Assembly (NCBI GenBank): GCA_023151255.1
Contig: JAKLJG010000008.1
Span: 62,001-126,000, forward strand
Reading direction: 5' to 3'
Source of the DNA: Cyclobacteriaceae bacterium
GTDB lineage: Bacteria; Bacteroidota; Bacteroidia; Cytophagales; Cyclobacteriaceae
DNA length: 64,000 nucleotides
Every line of letters starts with the position of its first letter. Within the stretch, counting starts at the first letter, position 1. Positions 47,805 through 58,159 of the stretch are shown piece after piece. The position numbers and the translations under genes are program-made. The notes beneath the pieces are model-generated. The model was not told the origin of the DNA and did no database searches. It saw only the letters and a list, made by a program, of their open reading frames with translations.

Positions 47805-49520
47805 ATGAAAAAACTCGATAAACTTATTCTTACGTCTTTTATCGGGCCGTTCACACTAACCTTTCTGGTAGTAGTCTTTATTCTGCTTACCCAGCACATG
47901 CTAAAGTACTTTGATGACATCATCGGTAAAGGGTTGGGCTGGGACGTTATCGGGCAACTGCTTTTTTATTTTGGCGTTTTTATGACACCCGTGGCCCTGC
48001 CCCTGGCGGTATTACTTTCATCCTTAATAACGTTCGGAAACCTGGGTGAACACTTTGAACTGACCGCTGTTAAAAGTGCAGGCATATCGTTGCTTCGGGC
48101 CATCCGCCCGATTTTCTCCTTTGTACTTATCCTAACGGTAGTTGCTTTCTACGTAAACAACAACCTGGTTCCAAAAGCCGCACTGGAGGCATACAGTTTA
48201 TTGTACGATATCAAGCAGAAAAAACCTGCGCTGGATTTACGCGAGGGTGCATTTTACAATGGCATACCCGATATCAGTATTAAAGTGGATAAACGTTATC
48301 CGGATGGAATTACCATTAAGAATGTATTAATCTATGATCATCGTAAGCGCGATGGAAACAAAGATGTTACCTTGGCCGATTCCGGTCGAATGTATACCAT
48401 CCTTAACGAACGGTACCTGAAACTTGAATTGTTTAACGGCTATAACTATTCTGAAGGCTCCAACACCGGACAGGAACTGGCCGGCCAGAAACGCAAACAC
48501 AATAATGAAACATTTAGCCGGAGTAAATTTTCAAAAACACAGGTAGTTTTCGATTTGTCATCATTTGATTTGAATCGAACCGATAAAAAGTGGTTTCAGG
48601 GCAACCGAATTATGCGCAACCTCAACGAACTAAACGATGATATTGATTCGGTAAATAATGAAATACTTAACCAACGCCTGCAGTATTACAACCACCGGGC
48701 AAACTACTTTTCTCATATTGAGCGAACCGAGGAGATTACCTTGCCTTTGGAAGTGCAGCAATTTAAGGCTGTTAATGATTCAAAATGGGCGTTAAATGAT
48801 AAACAATCGCGCGGTGAACAGACCGTAAGCAAGCCAGATTCTGCCACGGAGCAACTCTCCATTCAGCAGATTACCAAATCAGATAAAGTTAAACCTACCC
48901 GCCGAGGATTTCTGAGAGGACTTACCGATTCGGTAAAAGCTGATCAAGTTACACAACAGTTCCAGCAACGACTGGCCCGTCCCTACACGGCCTCCGACTC
49001 TGCTTCTTCTGTAATCACAAAACTCGATAGCCTGCTTGATACGCCAACGGATGCCATCGTATATAGCCAGGCAGCAGCCCGCGCACGCGCCATTCGTAGT
49101 GAAATTTCAAACGCCATCAATACGGTGGATGTATATATTACGGAGCGAAAGGTGTTTGAAATTCAATGGCATAAAATCCTGGCCAATTCACTGGCATGCA
49201 TTGCCATGTTTTTAATTGGTGCTCCACTTGGTGCCATTATTAAAAAGGGTGGGTTGGGTGTTCCATTTTTGGTTTCCATCCTCTTTTTCATCATTTATTA
49301 CCTGCTAACCATGGCTGGTGAAAAGTGGGCGAAACAGGGCCTTGTTCCGGTGCCCATGGGCGTGTGGGCTGCCGACTTCATTTTGTTAATAATTGGCCTG
49401 TTATTTCTACGCCAGGCCCGTTTAGATGCCCGTTTGTTTGATGCCGATGCCTATCTAATTGCTTTCGATAAAGCCAAAATGTGGCTGACAAACAAGCGAA
49501 TTCGGCCAAAGCCAGTCTAA
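47805..49520 (+). CDS. LptF/LptG-family permease (lipopolysaccharide export)
   Basis: The ORF track uses a TTG at 47775; ATG at 47805 (MKKLDKLILTSFIGPF) fits the family N-terminus, giving 571 residues. Hydrophobic helices lie near residues 12-35, 53-80 and 90-115, and three more at the C-terminus from about 465 on, flanking a large periplasmic domain. Family role: inner-membrane part of the Lpt ABC exporter that extracts LPS. A long polar insertion (residues about 270-430) is rich in Lys, Gln and Ser and larger than in proteobacterial homologues. Confidence 0.88.
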   Translation: MKKLDKLILTSFIGPFTLTFLVVVFILLTQHMLKYFDDIIGKGLGWDVIGQLLFYFGVFMTPVALPLAVLLSSLITFGNLGEHFELTAVKSAGISLLRAIRPIFSFVLILTVVAFYVNNNLVPKAALEAYSLLYDIKQKKPALDLREGAFYNGIPDISIKVDKRYPDGITIKNVLIYDHRKRDGNKDVTLADSGRMYTILNERYLKLELFNGYNYSEGSNTGQELAGQKRKHNNETFSRSKFSKTQVVFDLSSFDLNRTDKKWFQGNRIMRNLNELNDDIDSVNNEILNQRLQYYNHRANYFSHIERTEEITLPLEVQQFKAVNDSKWALNDKQSRGEQTVSKPDSATEQLSIQQITKSDKVKPTRRGFLRGLTDSVKADQVTQQFQQRLARPYTASDSASSVITKLDSLLDTPTDAIVYSQAAARARAIRSEISNAINTVDVYITERKVFEIQWHKILANSLACIAMFLIGAPLGAIIKKGGLGVPFLVSILFFIIYYLLTMAGEKWAKQGLVPVPMGVWAADFILLIIGLLFLRQARLDARLFDADAYLIAFDKAKMWLTNKRIRPKPV

Positions 49521-49540
49521 GCGGCTTATTCTCAGGTATT

Positions 49541-49573
49541 TTTGGAGTTTTAGGCCCGTTTGGTGTATCTTTG
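49541..49573 (+). promoter_or_regulatory. Promoter of rpsO
   Basis: TTTG, 21 bases, then TATCTTTG, an exact fit to the Bacteroidota TTTG-N19-21-TAnnTTTG consensus. Transcription would begin near 49580, leaving a leader of about 30 bases before the rpsO ATG. Confidence 0.8.
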
Positions 49574-49608
49574 CCGCCTGAAATAAAGAAATAAAACCAT
49601 TTTTTAAG

Positions 49609-49884
49609 ATGCCATTAACTGCGGAATTGAAAAAGGAGTTGTTTAAGAAACACAGTCCCTCAAAAACAGAAAAAGACAGCGGATCGCCTGAATCCCAAAT
49701 TGCCATGTTTACCAGGCGCATCAACGAACTGACCGAGCACCTGAAAGAACATAAGAAAGACTACGCCACTCAGCAAGGTTTAATGAAACTGGTCGGTAAG
49801 CGCAAGAAGTTGCTCAATTACCTTCAGCGCAACAACATCGAGCGGTATCGGTCAATTATTGCCGAACTTGACTTAAGAAAGTAA
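49609..49884 (+). CDS. rpsO: 30S ribosomal protein S15
   Basis: 91 residues, normal for S15. The motif SGSPESQIAMFTRRINELTEHLKEH and the C-terminal RKKLLNYLQR region are diagnostic. It binds the central domain of 16S rRNA. As in many bacteria, pnp follows (106-base gap). Confidence 0.98.
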   Translation: MPLTAELKKELFKKHSPSKTEKDSGSPESQIAMFTRRINELTEHLKEHKKDYATQQGLMKLVGKRKKLLNYLQRNNIERYRSIIAELDLRK

Positions 49885-49990
49885 AGAAGATTTTGAAGAA
49901 ATACAGGGAACCGGTTTGCTGAGTTCCCTTTTACATTTTTAACCAAAGGCTGCGCCTGGTATATGGGCTGGCTTATTAACAAGATTTATC

Positions 49991-52135
49991 ATGTTTAACG
50001 TAGTTACAAAAAGCTGTAAACTTCCGGATGGTCGTGAGATTACAATAGAAACGGGAAAACTGGCGCGCCAGGCCGATGGGTCGGTAGTCCTTCGCATGGG
50101 CAATACCATGCTGTTGGCAACCGTAGTTGCCAGGCAAGAAGCAGTTGAAGGAGCTGATTTTATGCCCTTATCCGTTGATTATCAGGAAAAATTTGCTTCC
50201 ACCGGTAAAGTGCCCGGAGGTTTCCTTAAGCGCGAAAGTAAATTATCAGATTATGAAGTATTAATCAGCCGGCTGGTTGACCGTGCCATCAGACCCTTGT
50301 TTCCGGATGACTTTCATGCCGAAACCCAGGTGATGATTTACCTGATTTCGGGCGATCAAAATGCCTTGCCTGATGCTCTTGCTGCTTTTGCAGCTTCAGC
50401 TGCCTTATCAATCTCTGACATACCCTGGGGCGGTCCCATCTCTGAGGTGCGCGTTGCCCGCGTTGATGGACAGTTTGTGATTAACCCCACACTGGAACAA
50501 AAGGAACGTGCTGATATTGATTTGATGGTAGGTGCCTCCATCGACAACATCCTGATGGTTGAAGGAGAAATGAAAGAAGTAAGTGAGGCCGAAATGCTTG
50601 AGGCACTCAAAGCAGCCCACGAAGCTATTAAGGTACAATGCCAGTTGCAGTTGGATTTGGCCAGAGAACTTGGCAAAGAAATGAAACGCACCTATGATCA
50701 TGAGGTAAAAGACGAGGCCCTTAAACAGCAACTGGTTGATCTGTTATACCCTAAAGTGTACGAAGTGGCTAGAAAGCAGATCAAAAACAAAAAGGAACGC
50801 AGTGCCGCTTTCCAGCAGATTTTAGAAGATTACCTTGCTACCCTGCCTGAAGACACGACCATCAACAAAGACCTCGTTAAGAAATACTACCACGATATTC
50901 ACAAAAAAGCAGCCCGTGATTTAGTATTGAATGAAGGAATACGCTTAGATGGTCGTAACACAAAGCAAATCAGGCCGATATACACCGAAGTTGATTTACT
51001 GCCTTCAACCCATGGCTCTGCTTTATTTACGCGTGGTGAGACCCAATCGCTGACTACGGTAACCCTGGGTACCAAACTGGATGAACAACTTATTGACGGT
51101 GCAATGTTTAGCGGCTCCAGTAAGTTTATCCTGCACTATAATTTTCCAGGCTTTTCAACAGGTGAAGTTAAGCCCAACCGAGGGCCTGGACGCAGGGAAG
51201 TAGGACACGGAAACCTCGCACTACGCGGATTAAAACAAGTATTGCCGCCCGATACCGAAAATCCCTATACTATCCGCGTTGTTTCGGATATTCTGGAATC
51301 CAATGGCTCTTCTTCAATGGCCACTGTTTGTGCCGGCTCACTGGCCTTAATGGATGCCGGTGTGCCAGTAAAAGCACCCGTTTCCGGTATTGCCATGGGG
51401 ATGATTTCTGACTCAAAAACCGGTAAATACGCTATTTTGTCCGATATCCTCGGGGATGAAGACCACCTGGGTGATATGGATTTCAAGACTACCGGTACTG
51501 AAAAAGGCCTTACGGCTTGCCAAATGGATCTTAAAGTGGACGGACTTACCTACGAGGTACTGAAGGAGGCCCTTGAACAGGCAAAAGAAGGCCGTTTACA
51601 CATCCTTAACGAAATGAAAAAGACATTGGCTCAGGCCCGCCCTGACCTTAAGCCCCATACTCCGCGGGCCGAAACAGTAATCATCGAAAAGGAGATGATT
51701 GGCGCAGTTATCGGTCCTGGCGGAAAGGTGGTGCAGGATATTCAAAATACAACGGGTGCTACTGTTGTTATTGAAGAAGTAAACAATAAAGGCATTGTAA
51801 ACGTATTTGCATCAAGTAAAGAGGTGATGGATGCGGCCTTAAGGCGCATACGGGCCATTGTGGCCGTTCCTGAGATTGGCCAGGTATATGATGGCAAAGT
51901 CAAATCCATTATGCCATTTGGGGCTTTTGTTGAATTTATGCCCGGAAAAGACGGTTTATTGCACATTTCTGAGATCAAGTGGGAAAGGCTTGAAACGATG
52001 GACGGTGTTCTGGAGGTAGGTGAAGAAATCAAAGTAAAATTGGTTGATATTGACAAGAAAACCGGCAAATTCAGGCTATCGAGAAAGGTGTTACTGCCAA
52101 AACCACCAAAAAAGGAGGCTGCAACCAGCGAATAA
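49991..52135 (+). CDS. pnp: Polyribonucleotide nucleotidyltransferase (PNPase)
   Basis: 714 residues with the standard order: RNase PH domain 1 ([16 protein letters not shown]), helical linker, RNase PH domain 2 (LYPS-like [17 protein letters not shown] and [15 protein letters not shown]), KH domain ([16 protein letters not shown]) and S1 domain ([17 protein letters not shown]). It degrades RNA from the 3' end using phosphate. Located in the conserved rpsO-pnp order, followed by rpoD. Confidence 0.98.
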   Translation: MFNVVTKSCKLPDGREITIETGKLARQADGSVVLRMGNTMLLATVVARQEAVEGADFMPLSVDYQEKFASTGKVPGGFLKRESKLSDYEVLISRLVDRAIRPLFPDDFHAETQVMIYLISGDQNALPDALAAFAASAALSISDIPWGGPISEVRVARVDGQFVINPTLEQKERADIDLMVGASIDNILMVEGEMKEVSEAEMLEALKAAHEAIKVQCQLQLDLARELGKEMKRTYDHEVKDEALKQQLVDLLYPKVYEVARKQIKNKKERSAAFQQILEDYLATLPEDTTINKDLVKKYYHDIHKKAARDLVLNEGIRLDGRNTKQIRPIYTEVDLLPSTHGSALFTRGETQSLTTVTLGTKLDEQLIDGAMFSGSSKFILHYNFPGFSTGEVKPNRGPGRREVGHGNLALRGLKQVLPPDTENPYTIRVVSDILESNGSSSMATVCAGSLALMDAGVPVKAPVSGIAMGMISDSKTGKYAILSDILGDEDHLGDMDFKTTGTEKGLTACQMDLKVDGLTYEVLKEALEQAKEGRLHILNEMKKTLAQARPDLKPHTPRAETVIIEKEMIGAVIGPGGKVVQDIQNTTGATVVIEEVNNKGIVNVFASSKEVMDAALRRIRAIVAVPEIGQVYDGKVKSIMPFGAFVEFMPGKDGLLHISEIKWERLETMDGVLEVGEEIKVKLVDIDKKTGKFRLSRKVLLPKPPKKEAATSE

Positions 52136-52147
52136 TCAGCATACTTA

Positions 52148-52180
52148 TTTGACAGGAACTAACCAGAGAAACTATATTGT
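52148..52180 (+). promoter_or_regulatory. Candidate promoter of rpoD
   Basis: TTTG followed after 21 bases by TATATTGT, a partial match to TAnnTTTG; the predicted start lies about 20 bases before the rpoD ATG. Confidence 0.4.
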
Positions 52181-52204
52181 TACCACACTGATTTAATACA
52201 GGGC

Positions 52205-53068
52205 ATGAGACAGTTAAAAATCAGCAAACAGATCACCAACCGCGAAAGCCAGTCACTTGATAAATACCTTCAGGAGATAGGTAAGGTGGACCTGCTTACC
52301 CCTGACGAAGAAGTAGAACTGGCCAAGCGCATCAAAGAAGGCGACCAGATTGCTCTTGAAAAACTCACCAAGGCAAACCTCCGCTTTGTGGTGTCGGTTG
52401 CCAAGCAGTACCAGAACCAGGGTTTGTCGTTGGGCGACCTGATCAACGAAGGAAACCTTGGTCTCATCAAAGCCGCTCAGCGATTTGACGAGACCCGTGG
52501 TTTTAAATTTATTTCCTATGCCGTATGGTGGATTCGTCAATCCATCCTGCAGGCTTTGGCCGAACAGTCGCGTATCGTACGACTCCCGTTGAACCGGGTG
52601 GGATCCTTGAACAAAATTTCAAAAACTTTTTCCGAACTCGAACAGAAATATGAGCGTGAGCCTTCGCCTGAAGAACTTGCCGAAGTGCTGGACGTAACTA
52701 CCGCTGAGGTTGTTGACACCATGAAAATATCAGGCCGTCACGTTTCCATGGATGCACCATTCGTTCAGGGTGAGGAAAATAGTTTGCTGGATGTACTGGA
52801 AAATGACAGCGAAGAGACCCCGGACTCGGGACTGATGAATGATTCACTTCGCAAAGAGGTACAACGTGCGCTCTCCACACTTACCCAACGCGAGGCGGAT
52901 GTGATTACCTTATACTTCGGGCTTAATGGTGAGCATGCCATGACCCTCGAAGAAATTGGGGAGAAGTTTAACCTGACCCGCGAACGGGTACGCCAGATTA
53001 AGGAAAAGGCAATCCGCAGACTCAGACACACCAGCCGGAGCAAGGCTTTAAAACCTTACCTGGGTTAA
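52205..53068 (+). CDS. rpoD: Primary sigma factor RpoD/SigA (short Bacteroidota form)
   Basis: 287 residues; it lacks the acidic region 1.1 and the large non-conserved insertion of proteobacterial sigma-70, which is usual in Bacteroidota. Region 1.2 ([16 protein letters not shown]), region 2 ([32 protein letters not shown] and [13 protein letters not shown]), region 3 and region 4 ([28 protein letters not shown]) are intact. It would recognise the TAnnTTTG promoters seen in this window. Confidence 0.97.
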   Translation: MRQLKISKQITNRESQSLDKYLQEIGKVDLLTPDEEVELAKRIKEGDQIALEKLTKANLRFVVSVAKQYQNQGLSLGDLINEGNLGLIKAAQRFDETRGFKFISYAVWWIRQSILQALAEQSRIVRLPLNRVGSLNKISKTFSELEQKYEREPSPEELAEVLDVTTAEVVDTMKISGRHVSMDAPFVQGEENSLLDVLENDSEETPDSGLMNDSLRKEVQRALSTLTQREADVITLYFGLNGEHAMTLEEIGEKFNLTRERVRQIKEKAIRRLRHTSRSKALKPYLG

Positions 53069-53093
53069 TTTTATTTGTTTTGAAACATTTTAG

Positions 53094-53121
53094 GGGTCTC
53101 GGCTTGTTAAAAGTGAGACCC
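53094..53121 (+). terminator. Probable terminator after rpoD
   Basis: GGGTCTC and GAGACCC form a 7-bp stem with a 14-base loop, followed by TTTAATTTTAA. It lies between the rpoD stop and the trxB start. Confidence 0.55.
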
Positions 53122-53140
53122 TTTAATTTTAATACCGATT

Positions 53141-54091
53141 ATGGCTACTAAAGAAAAAGTTGTAATTATTGGCTCCGGCCCGGCCGGTTATACTGCCGCC
53201 ATCTATGCAGCCCGGGCCGGACTGAGGCCCATGCTCTATGCCGGGGGCCAGCCTGGCGGGCAACTCACTACAACCAACGATGTGGAGAATTTTCCGGGTT
53301 ATCCGGAGGGCATCAATGGGCCACAGATGATGATGGACTTACAAAAGCAAGCCGAGCGGTTTGGAACACGCATCCATTACGGATTAGTGACCTCCGTTGA
53401 TTTTTCGGTGTACCCTTTGAAATTGATCATCGATGAAAAAGATGAGGTTCTTGCCGAAGCAGTAATCATTGCCACCGGTGCAAGTGCCAAGTACCTGGGC
53501 ATTCCATCGGAAGAAAAGTTTGCGAACAAAGGCGTATCAGCTTGTGCCATATGCGATGGATATTTCTATCGTGGTAAGGAAGTGGCTGTTGTGGGCGCTG
53601 GCGATTCAGCAGCCGAGGAGGCAACCTATCTTTCCAAACTCTGCACTAAAGTTCACCTGATTGTAAGACGCAATGAAATGCGCGCTTCCAAAATTATGCA
53701 AGCCCGTGTTAAGAATACTCCGAATATCGAGATACATTGGAATACAGAAACGGATGAAATACTGGGTGACGACTCAGGTGTTACCGGTGTTCGTGTAGTG
53801 AACAATAAAACAGGTGAGAAAAAAGTAATACCCATACAGGGATTTTTCCTGGCCATCGGCCATAAGCCTAACACTGAAATTTTTAATGGCTACCTCAACA
53901 TGGACGAAACAGGATATATTAAAGTACTACCCGGGTCAACCCGTACCAACGTGGAAGGCGTGTTTGCCGTTGGCGATGCTGCTGACAAAGTGTACCGGCA
54001 GGCGGTTACCGCAGCCGGAACGGGATGTATGGGCGCCCTGGATGCTGAAAAATTCCTGGCCGCAAAAGAAATGGAGCTAGCACACTCATGA
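53141..54091 (+). CDS. trxB: Thioredoxin reductase
   Basis: 316 residues. FAD motif GSGPAGYTAAIYAARAG, redox-active CAIC (Cys135, Cys138), NADPH motif GAGDSAAEEA and the C-terminal FAD segment GVFAVGDAAD are all present. It reduces thioredoxin with NADPH. The bshB1 gene overlaps its stop by 4 bases, linking it to thiol homeostasis. Confidence 0.96.
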   Translation: MATKEKVVIIGSGPAGYTAAIYAARAGLRPMLYAGGQPGGQLTTTNDVENFPGYPEGINGPQMMMDLQKQAERFGTRIHYGLVTSVDFSVYPLKLIIDEKDEVLAEAVIIATGASAKYLGIPSEEKFANKGVSACAICDGYFYRGKEVAVVGAGDSAAEEATYLSKLCTKVHLIVRRNEMRASKIMQARVKNTPNIEIHWNTETDEILGDDSGVTGVRVVNNKTGEKKVIPIQGFFLAIGHKPNTEIFNGYLNMDETGYIKVLPGSTRTNVEGVFAVGDAADKVYRQAVTAAGTGCMGALDAEKFLAAKEMELAHS

Positions 54092-54804
54092 AACTGGATA
54101 TTCTGGTATTTGCCGCACACCCCGATGATGCCGAATTAGGATGCGGAGGTACCATAGCCAAGCATGCGGCAAGTGGCCACAAGGTAGGCGTTGTTGACTT
54201 AACCCGTGGTGAACTGGGTACACGTGGAACACCTGAAATCAGAGCCCGAGAGGCTGAAAACGCCTCTAAAATCCTTGGTTTAACTGTTCGGGATAACCTG
54301 GGATTACCCGATGGCTTTTTTAAAAACGAAGAACCGGCCCAGCGTAAAGTAATTACAGCTATACGCAAGTATAAACCCGAAATTGTTATCGCCAACGCTA
54401 TTTACGACAGGCATTCCGACCACGGGAGGGCAGCCCAATTAGTTAGTGATTCATGCTTTCTGGCAGGATTAGCGAAAATCACGACTAACGATGGGGGAGA
54501 AGACCAATCGCCTTGGCGTCCTAAGGTGGTCTATCATTTTATACAAGCCCAACTGATTAAGCCTGATATCGTGGTGGATGTTAGTGATTATTGGGATAAA
54601 AAGGTGGCTTCGTATATGGCCTTTGAAAGCCAAATGTTCAACCCGGCAAGCAAGGAGCCCAGTACCTATATTTCGTCACCTGAATTTTTGAAGTTGGTAG
54701 AAGCACGAGCGGTTGAGTTTGGTAGTGCAATTGGTGTAAAATATGGAGAAGGCTTTACGGTACGAAGAATACCGGGTGTTAAAATGCTTACAGATTTACT
54801 TTAA
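54088..54804 (+). CDS. bshB1: Bacillithiol biosynthesis deacetylase BshB1
   Basis: 238 residues of the PIG-L/LmbE family. Zinc and catalytic motif AHPDDAELGCGG and the second motif DRHSDHGRA match BshB1, which deacetylates GlcNAc-malate in bacillithiol synthesis. The region TRGELGTRGTPEIRAREAE is also typical. ATGA overlap with trxB and a convergent pdxH on the other side (1-base gap). Confidence 0.93.
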   Translation: MKLDILVFAAHPDDAELGCGGTIAKHAASGHKVGVVDLTRGELGTRGTPEIRAREAENASKILGLTVRDNLGLPDGFFKNEEPAQRKVITAIRKYKPEIVIANAIYDRHSDHGRAAQLVSDSCFLAGLAKITTNDGGEDQSPWRPKVVYHFIQAQLIKPDIVVDVSDYWDKKVASYMAFESQMFNPASKEPSTYISSPEFLKLVEARAVEFGSAIGVKYGEGFTVRRIPGVKMLTDLL

Positions 54805-54805
54805 T

Positions 54806-55447
54806 TTATGGGGCTAATCTTCTGATATCCCATTTGTTGTCTGTTTTCACAAAAAGTATTCTGTCGTGCAGTCGGTTGGGCCGCCCCTGCCAGAATTCAA
54901 CTAAAAAGGGTTCAACTTCATAGCCACCCCATTGTTTTGGTTTCTGTATTTCACCATCCTTGTAACGAGTTTCTAATTCCCGAAACCGTGTTTCCAGCAG
55001 ATCACGGCTGGTAACCGGGGCGCTTTGTGGGGAGGCCCATGCACCTATCTGGGCTCCGCGAGGCCGGCTTTTAAAATAGTCGGTTGAGCGGGCTTCACTT
55101 AACCTAGCTACGGCTCCTTCAATTCGCACCTGGCGTTCCAGTTCTGCCCAGAAGAAATTAAGTGCACAATAGGGGTTGGCATCGAGTTCCCGGCCTTTAT
55201 TGCTCTGGTAATTAGTAAAAAAAACGAATTTTTCGTTTTCAATACCTTTTAGCAACACCACCCGCGAGGTGGGCCTTCCGCTCTCCGTAACGGTTGAGAG
55301 CGTCATGGCATTGGCTTCGAGCACATTGGCCGACAACGCCTCCATAAACCACGCTTCGAAGTGAGCTATTGGGTCGTTTCCGACCGTATCAATATCCAGT
55401 TTTTCTTTAGCGTATTCCCTGCGCAGGGAGGCAATATCAGGCTTCAT
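54806..55447 (-). CDS. pdxH: Pyridoxamine 5'-phosphate oxidase
   Basis: 213 residues, the usual length. FMN-binding RPTSRVVLLKGI, FFTNYQSNKGRELDANP and WAELERQVRIEG, plus C-terminal EFWQGRPNRLHDR, are diagnostic. It oxidises pyridoxamine or pyridoxine phosphate to pyridoxal phosphate. It is divergent from the YqgE/AlgH gene and convergent with bshB1. Confidence 0.97.
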   Translation of the reverse strand: MKPDIASLRREYAKEKLDIDTVGNDPIAHFEAWFMEALSANVLEANAMTLSTVTESGRPTSRVVLLKGIENEKFVFFTNYQSNKGRELDANPYCALNFFWAELERQVRIEGAVARLSEARSTDYFKSRPRGAQIGAWASPQSAPVTSRDLLETRFRELETRYKDGEIQKPKQWGGYEVEPFLVEFWQGRPNRLHDRILFVKTDNKWDIRRLAP

Positions 55448-55531
55448 GGCAACTTATTCTGCCCAAGTTTAGTCTAATTATTAAAATTTGTTTCCTAGCG
55501 GTACAAGTATTTTATTTCGGCTTTCGAATAG

Positions 55532-56107
55532 ATGGAATTTTTCAGGTACAAGAACAAGTTGAAACCGGAACGCGGCAGGTTGCTGATATCGGAGCCCTTT
55601 CTGCCCGACCCGAATTTTGAACGCACGGTGGTATTATTGTGCGAGCACAACGAGGAAGGGTCGTTTGGATTTGTATTGAATAAGCCCGCCATGCTAAAGG
55701 CCGGTGAGGTAATGGATGAACTTCAAAACTTTAACCATGAAGTATATGTTGGCGGGCCTGTACAACAGGACACGCTGCATTTCATTCATCGTTCAACTAA
55801 AATAGAAAATGGGGAACTCATTCTGGAAAACATCTATTGGGGTGGCACGTTTGATCAAGTGTTATTGCTGGCCGATACAAGGCAACTTTATCCGAATGAA
55901 ATTAAGTTCTTTTTAGGATACAGTGGCTGGGGGCCCGGTCAGTTGAATGACGAATTGGAACAGGACTCCTGGATTGTATGCGACTTTGTAACCGAAGAGT
56001 TGTTGTTCGAAACAGAACCGGCATTAATGTGGAAGAAAGCACTGGAGAATATGGGTGGACGTTATTCAGTTTATGCCAATTATCCGGTTGATCCAAACCT
56101 GAATTAA
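55532..56107 (+). CDS. YqgE/AlgH family protein
   Basis: 191 residues. The sequence GRLLISEPFLPDPNFERTVVLLCEH and FFLGYSGWGPGQLNDEL match UPF0301. No biochemical role is firmly established for the family. It lies about 50 bases upstream of the DUF349 gene. Confidence 0.93.
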   Translation: MEFFRYKNKLKPERGRLLISEPFLPDPNFERTVVLLCEHNEEGSFGFVLNKPAMLKAGEVMDELQNFNHEVYVGGPVQQDTLHFIHRSTKIENGELILENIYWGGTFDQVLLLADTRQLYPNEIKFFLGYSGWGPGQLNDELEQDSWIVCDFVTEELLFETEPALMWKKALENMGGRYSVYANYPVDPNLN

Positions 56108-56158
56108 CCAATTTTAGTAACTTTACCCATATTTGGTGTTAACTAGTGGACAATAACC

Positions 56159-58021
56159 ATGGAAATGGAAGACGAAAAGATAGAAGCGGAGGGGATAGAT
56201 CACCAGACCGGGTTAATTGACCATGATGAAACTGCCTGGTTAAAATCGGAGGCAGACCTTGTTGATCATAGTGACGATGCATTCGGAGTTGGTCACGCTG
56301 CCGATTCCCCCGATTATCGGCAGTTCACTAAAGAACAACTCATTTTCACGTTAAAAGAATTAGCTGTTCAGTCAGCTCAACGCAATGTTGAACCGGTGTT
56401 GCGTGAGATACGGGTTGCTTACGAAGCATTACGCCAGAAGGAGAAAGACACAGCGTTTAATCGGTACCTGCTCGAGGGTGGTTCACCAGATGGCTTTGCC
56501 TATAAAGGCGATGCACTGGATTCTTCATTCGATCAGTTATTGAAGGTTATCCGCGAGAAGCGTCAGCACTACATCCGGCAACAGGAAGATCAGAAAAATG
56601 ATAACTACAAACGCAAACTGGCATTACTGGAGCAGTTGCGTCAATTGGCCGATTCGGAAGACGTTCAGGCAGATCAGTTTGAAAAATTCAAGCAACTTCA
56701 AGCAGAATGGAAAGGTATAGGTGCCGTGCCCGGCATTCACGCCAAATCATTATGGGCAAACTACCATGCCCTCGTTGATCGTTTTTATGATAATCAAAGC
56801 ATTTATTTTGAGCTAAAAGAGCTTGATCGCAAGAAAAACCTGGAGGCAAAGTTAGAATTGTGCTCGCGAGCAGAAAAACTGGCTGGCGTTGAAAAAATCA
56901 GAGACGCCATACGTGAGCTCAACGAATTACACCATGAGTTTAAGCACATTGGGCCTGTGCCCCGCGAAGAAAAAGAAATAGTGTGGACACGTTTTAAAGC
57001 CGCCTCAGATGCCGTTTACGCCCGCAGAGATGAGTATCTGAAGCAATTGCAGCAGGATTTGCATGCTAACCTGGAAGAGAAATTAAAACTATGTGATGAA
57101 GTTCAGGCGTTTGCCTCCTTTCAATCAGATCGTTTTAAAGACTGGAACCAGAAGACAAAAGAGATTCTTGAACTTCAGAAAAAGTGGGAGTCGGTGGGTA
57201 GTGTTCCACGAAGCAAAACGAAAGAAATTAATAAGCGCTTCTGGACTGCCTTTAAAAGTTTTTTCCATGCCAAAAGTGCATTCTTTAAAGTAGTGGATGC
57301 TCAACGCACAGATAACCTGAAAAAGAAACAGGAGTTGGTACAACGCGCCCTGACCTTGCGTGAGAGTACCGATTGGCATAACGCATCGGCTGAGTTAAAA
57401 AAACTGCAACAAGCCTGGAAAGAGATTGGACCTGTACCTGATAAAGTTGGCGATAAGGTGTATAAGGAATTTAAAGAAGCCTGCGATTATTTTTTTGAGC
57501 AGCGCAGAGGTCAACGCTCCAAGCAGGAAAATGAACAACTAGAAAATTTAAAGGCAAAAGAGGCCCTCTGCGATCAAATGGAACAAGCTGCAGTGGCAGG
57601 GTTGGCAACGGTTGAGCAATTACATGAATTTGAGAACCAATTCAGCGCCATCGGCTTTGTGCCCCGGAACCGGGTAGCGGCCATCCGCAACCGCTATCAG
57701 GCTGCTGTTCAGAAACTGATTAATTCAATACCTGCCTTAGCAGAAGAAGAACGTAGCCGGCTGTTGTTACAAAACCAGTTATTGGATTTAAAGGACGACC
57801 CAATGGCTGAAAAGAAATTATTTGTTAAAGAACAGGCCATCCGTAAAAAAATCGTTAAGGTGGAGAATGACATTGCCCTCTGGCGTAACAACCTTGAATT
57901 CTTTTCCCGTTCTAAAAATGCGGATGGGCTGCGCGAAGAGTTTAACGCAAAAATTAAAGTAGCCAGCGACCAGTTAAATCAACTGAAACAACAGTTAAAA
58001 CTATTACGGACAGCAGTTTAA
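56159..58021 (+). CDS. DUF349 repeat protein
   Basis: 620 residues. After an acidic N-terminus there are about five DUF349-type repeats, each around 70 residues and marked by W-x-x-(I/V)-G-x-(V/I)-P (for example WKGIGAVPG, WESVGSVPR, WKEIGPVPD), mostly helical with coiled-coil character. Homologues are widespread in Bacteroidota; the role is unknown to me. An alternative start is Met3. Confidence 0.88.
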   Translation: MEMEDEKIEAEGIDHQTGLIDHDETAWLKSEADLVDHSDDAFGVGHAADSPDYRQFTKEQLIFTLKELAVQSAQRNVEPVLREIRVAYEALRQKEKDTAFNRYLLEGGSPDGFAYKGDALDSSFDQLLKVIREKRQHYIRQQEDQKNDNYKRKLALLEQLRQLADSEDVQADQFEKFKQLQAEWKGIGAVPGIHAKSLWANYHALVDRFYDNQSIYFELKELDRKKNLEAKLELCSRAEKLAGVEKIRDAIRELNELHHEFKHIGPVPREEKEIVWTRFKAASDAVYARRDEYLKQLQQDLHANLEEKLKLCDEVQAFASFQSDRFKDWNQKTKEILELQKKWESVGSVPRSKTKEINKRFWTAFKSFFHAKSAFFKVVDAQRTDNLKKKQELVQRALTLRESTDWHNASAELKKLQQAWKEIGPVPDKVGDKVYKEFKEACDYFFEQRRGQRSKQENEQLENLKAKEALCDQMEQAAVAGLATVEQLHEFENQFSAIGFVPRNRVAAIRNRYQAAVQKLINSIPALAEEERSRLLLQNQLLDLKDDPMAEKKLFVKEQAIRKKIVKVENDIALWRNNLEFFSRSKNADGLREEFNAKIKVASDQLNQLKQQLKLLRTAV

Positions 58022-58030
58022 TTCTGCGGG

Positions 58031-58061
58031 TTTGCAAAGATCAAACCAAGCCTTATTTTTG
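58031..58061 (+). promoter_or_regulatory. Promoter of the tRNA-Thr locus
   Basis: TTTG, 19 bases, then TATTTTTG, an exact TAnnTTTG match. It lies 12 bases upstream of the first broken tRNA copy and about 185 bases upstream of the intact tRNA, so one transcript probably covers all three copies. The TTTG overlaps a weak hairpin (GGTTTG/CAAACC) after the DUF349 stop. Confidence 0.65.
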
Positions 58062-58072
58062 CAGCTCGTTTA

Positions 58073-58159
58073 GCCTCCTTACCTGCCTGCCGGCAGGCAG
58101 GGCTCAGCTGGTAGAGTACTGACTTGTAATCGGTCAGTAGGTAAAACCAGAATTATTTA
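58073..58159 (+). pseudogene. Broken tRNA-Thr copy 1 with palindrome in the D arm
   Basis: It begins with the intact tRNA's GCCTCCTTA, then a 20-bp palindrome, then GCTCAGCTGGTAGAG. The anticodon arm is altered (ACTGAC-TTGTAATCG-GTCAGT) and the sequence diverges to GTAAAACCAGAATTATTTA, so the T arm and 3' acceptor strand are absent. It cannot fold as a tRNA. Confidence 0.8.
58082..58101. repeat. 20-bp perfect palindrome, copy 1
   Basis: CCTGCCTGCCGGCAGGCAGG is its own reverse complement and could form an 8-bp hairpin with a CCGG loop. It sits exactly between GCCTCCTTA and GCTCAGC of the tRNA with no duplicated target bases visible. Confidence 0.9.
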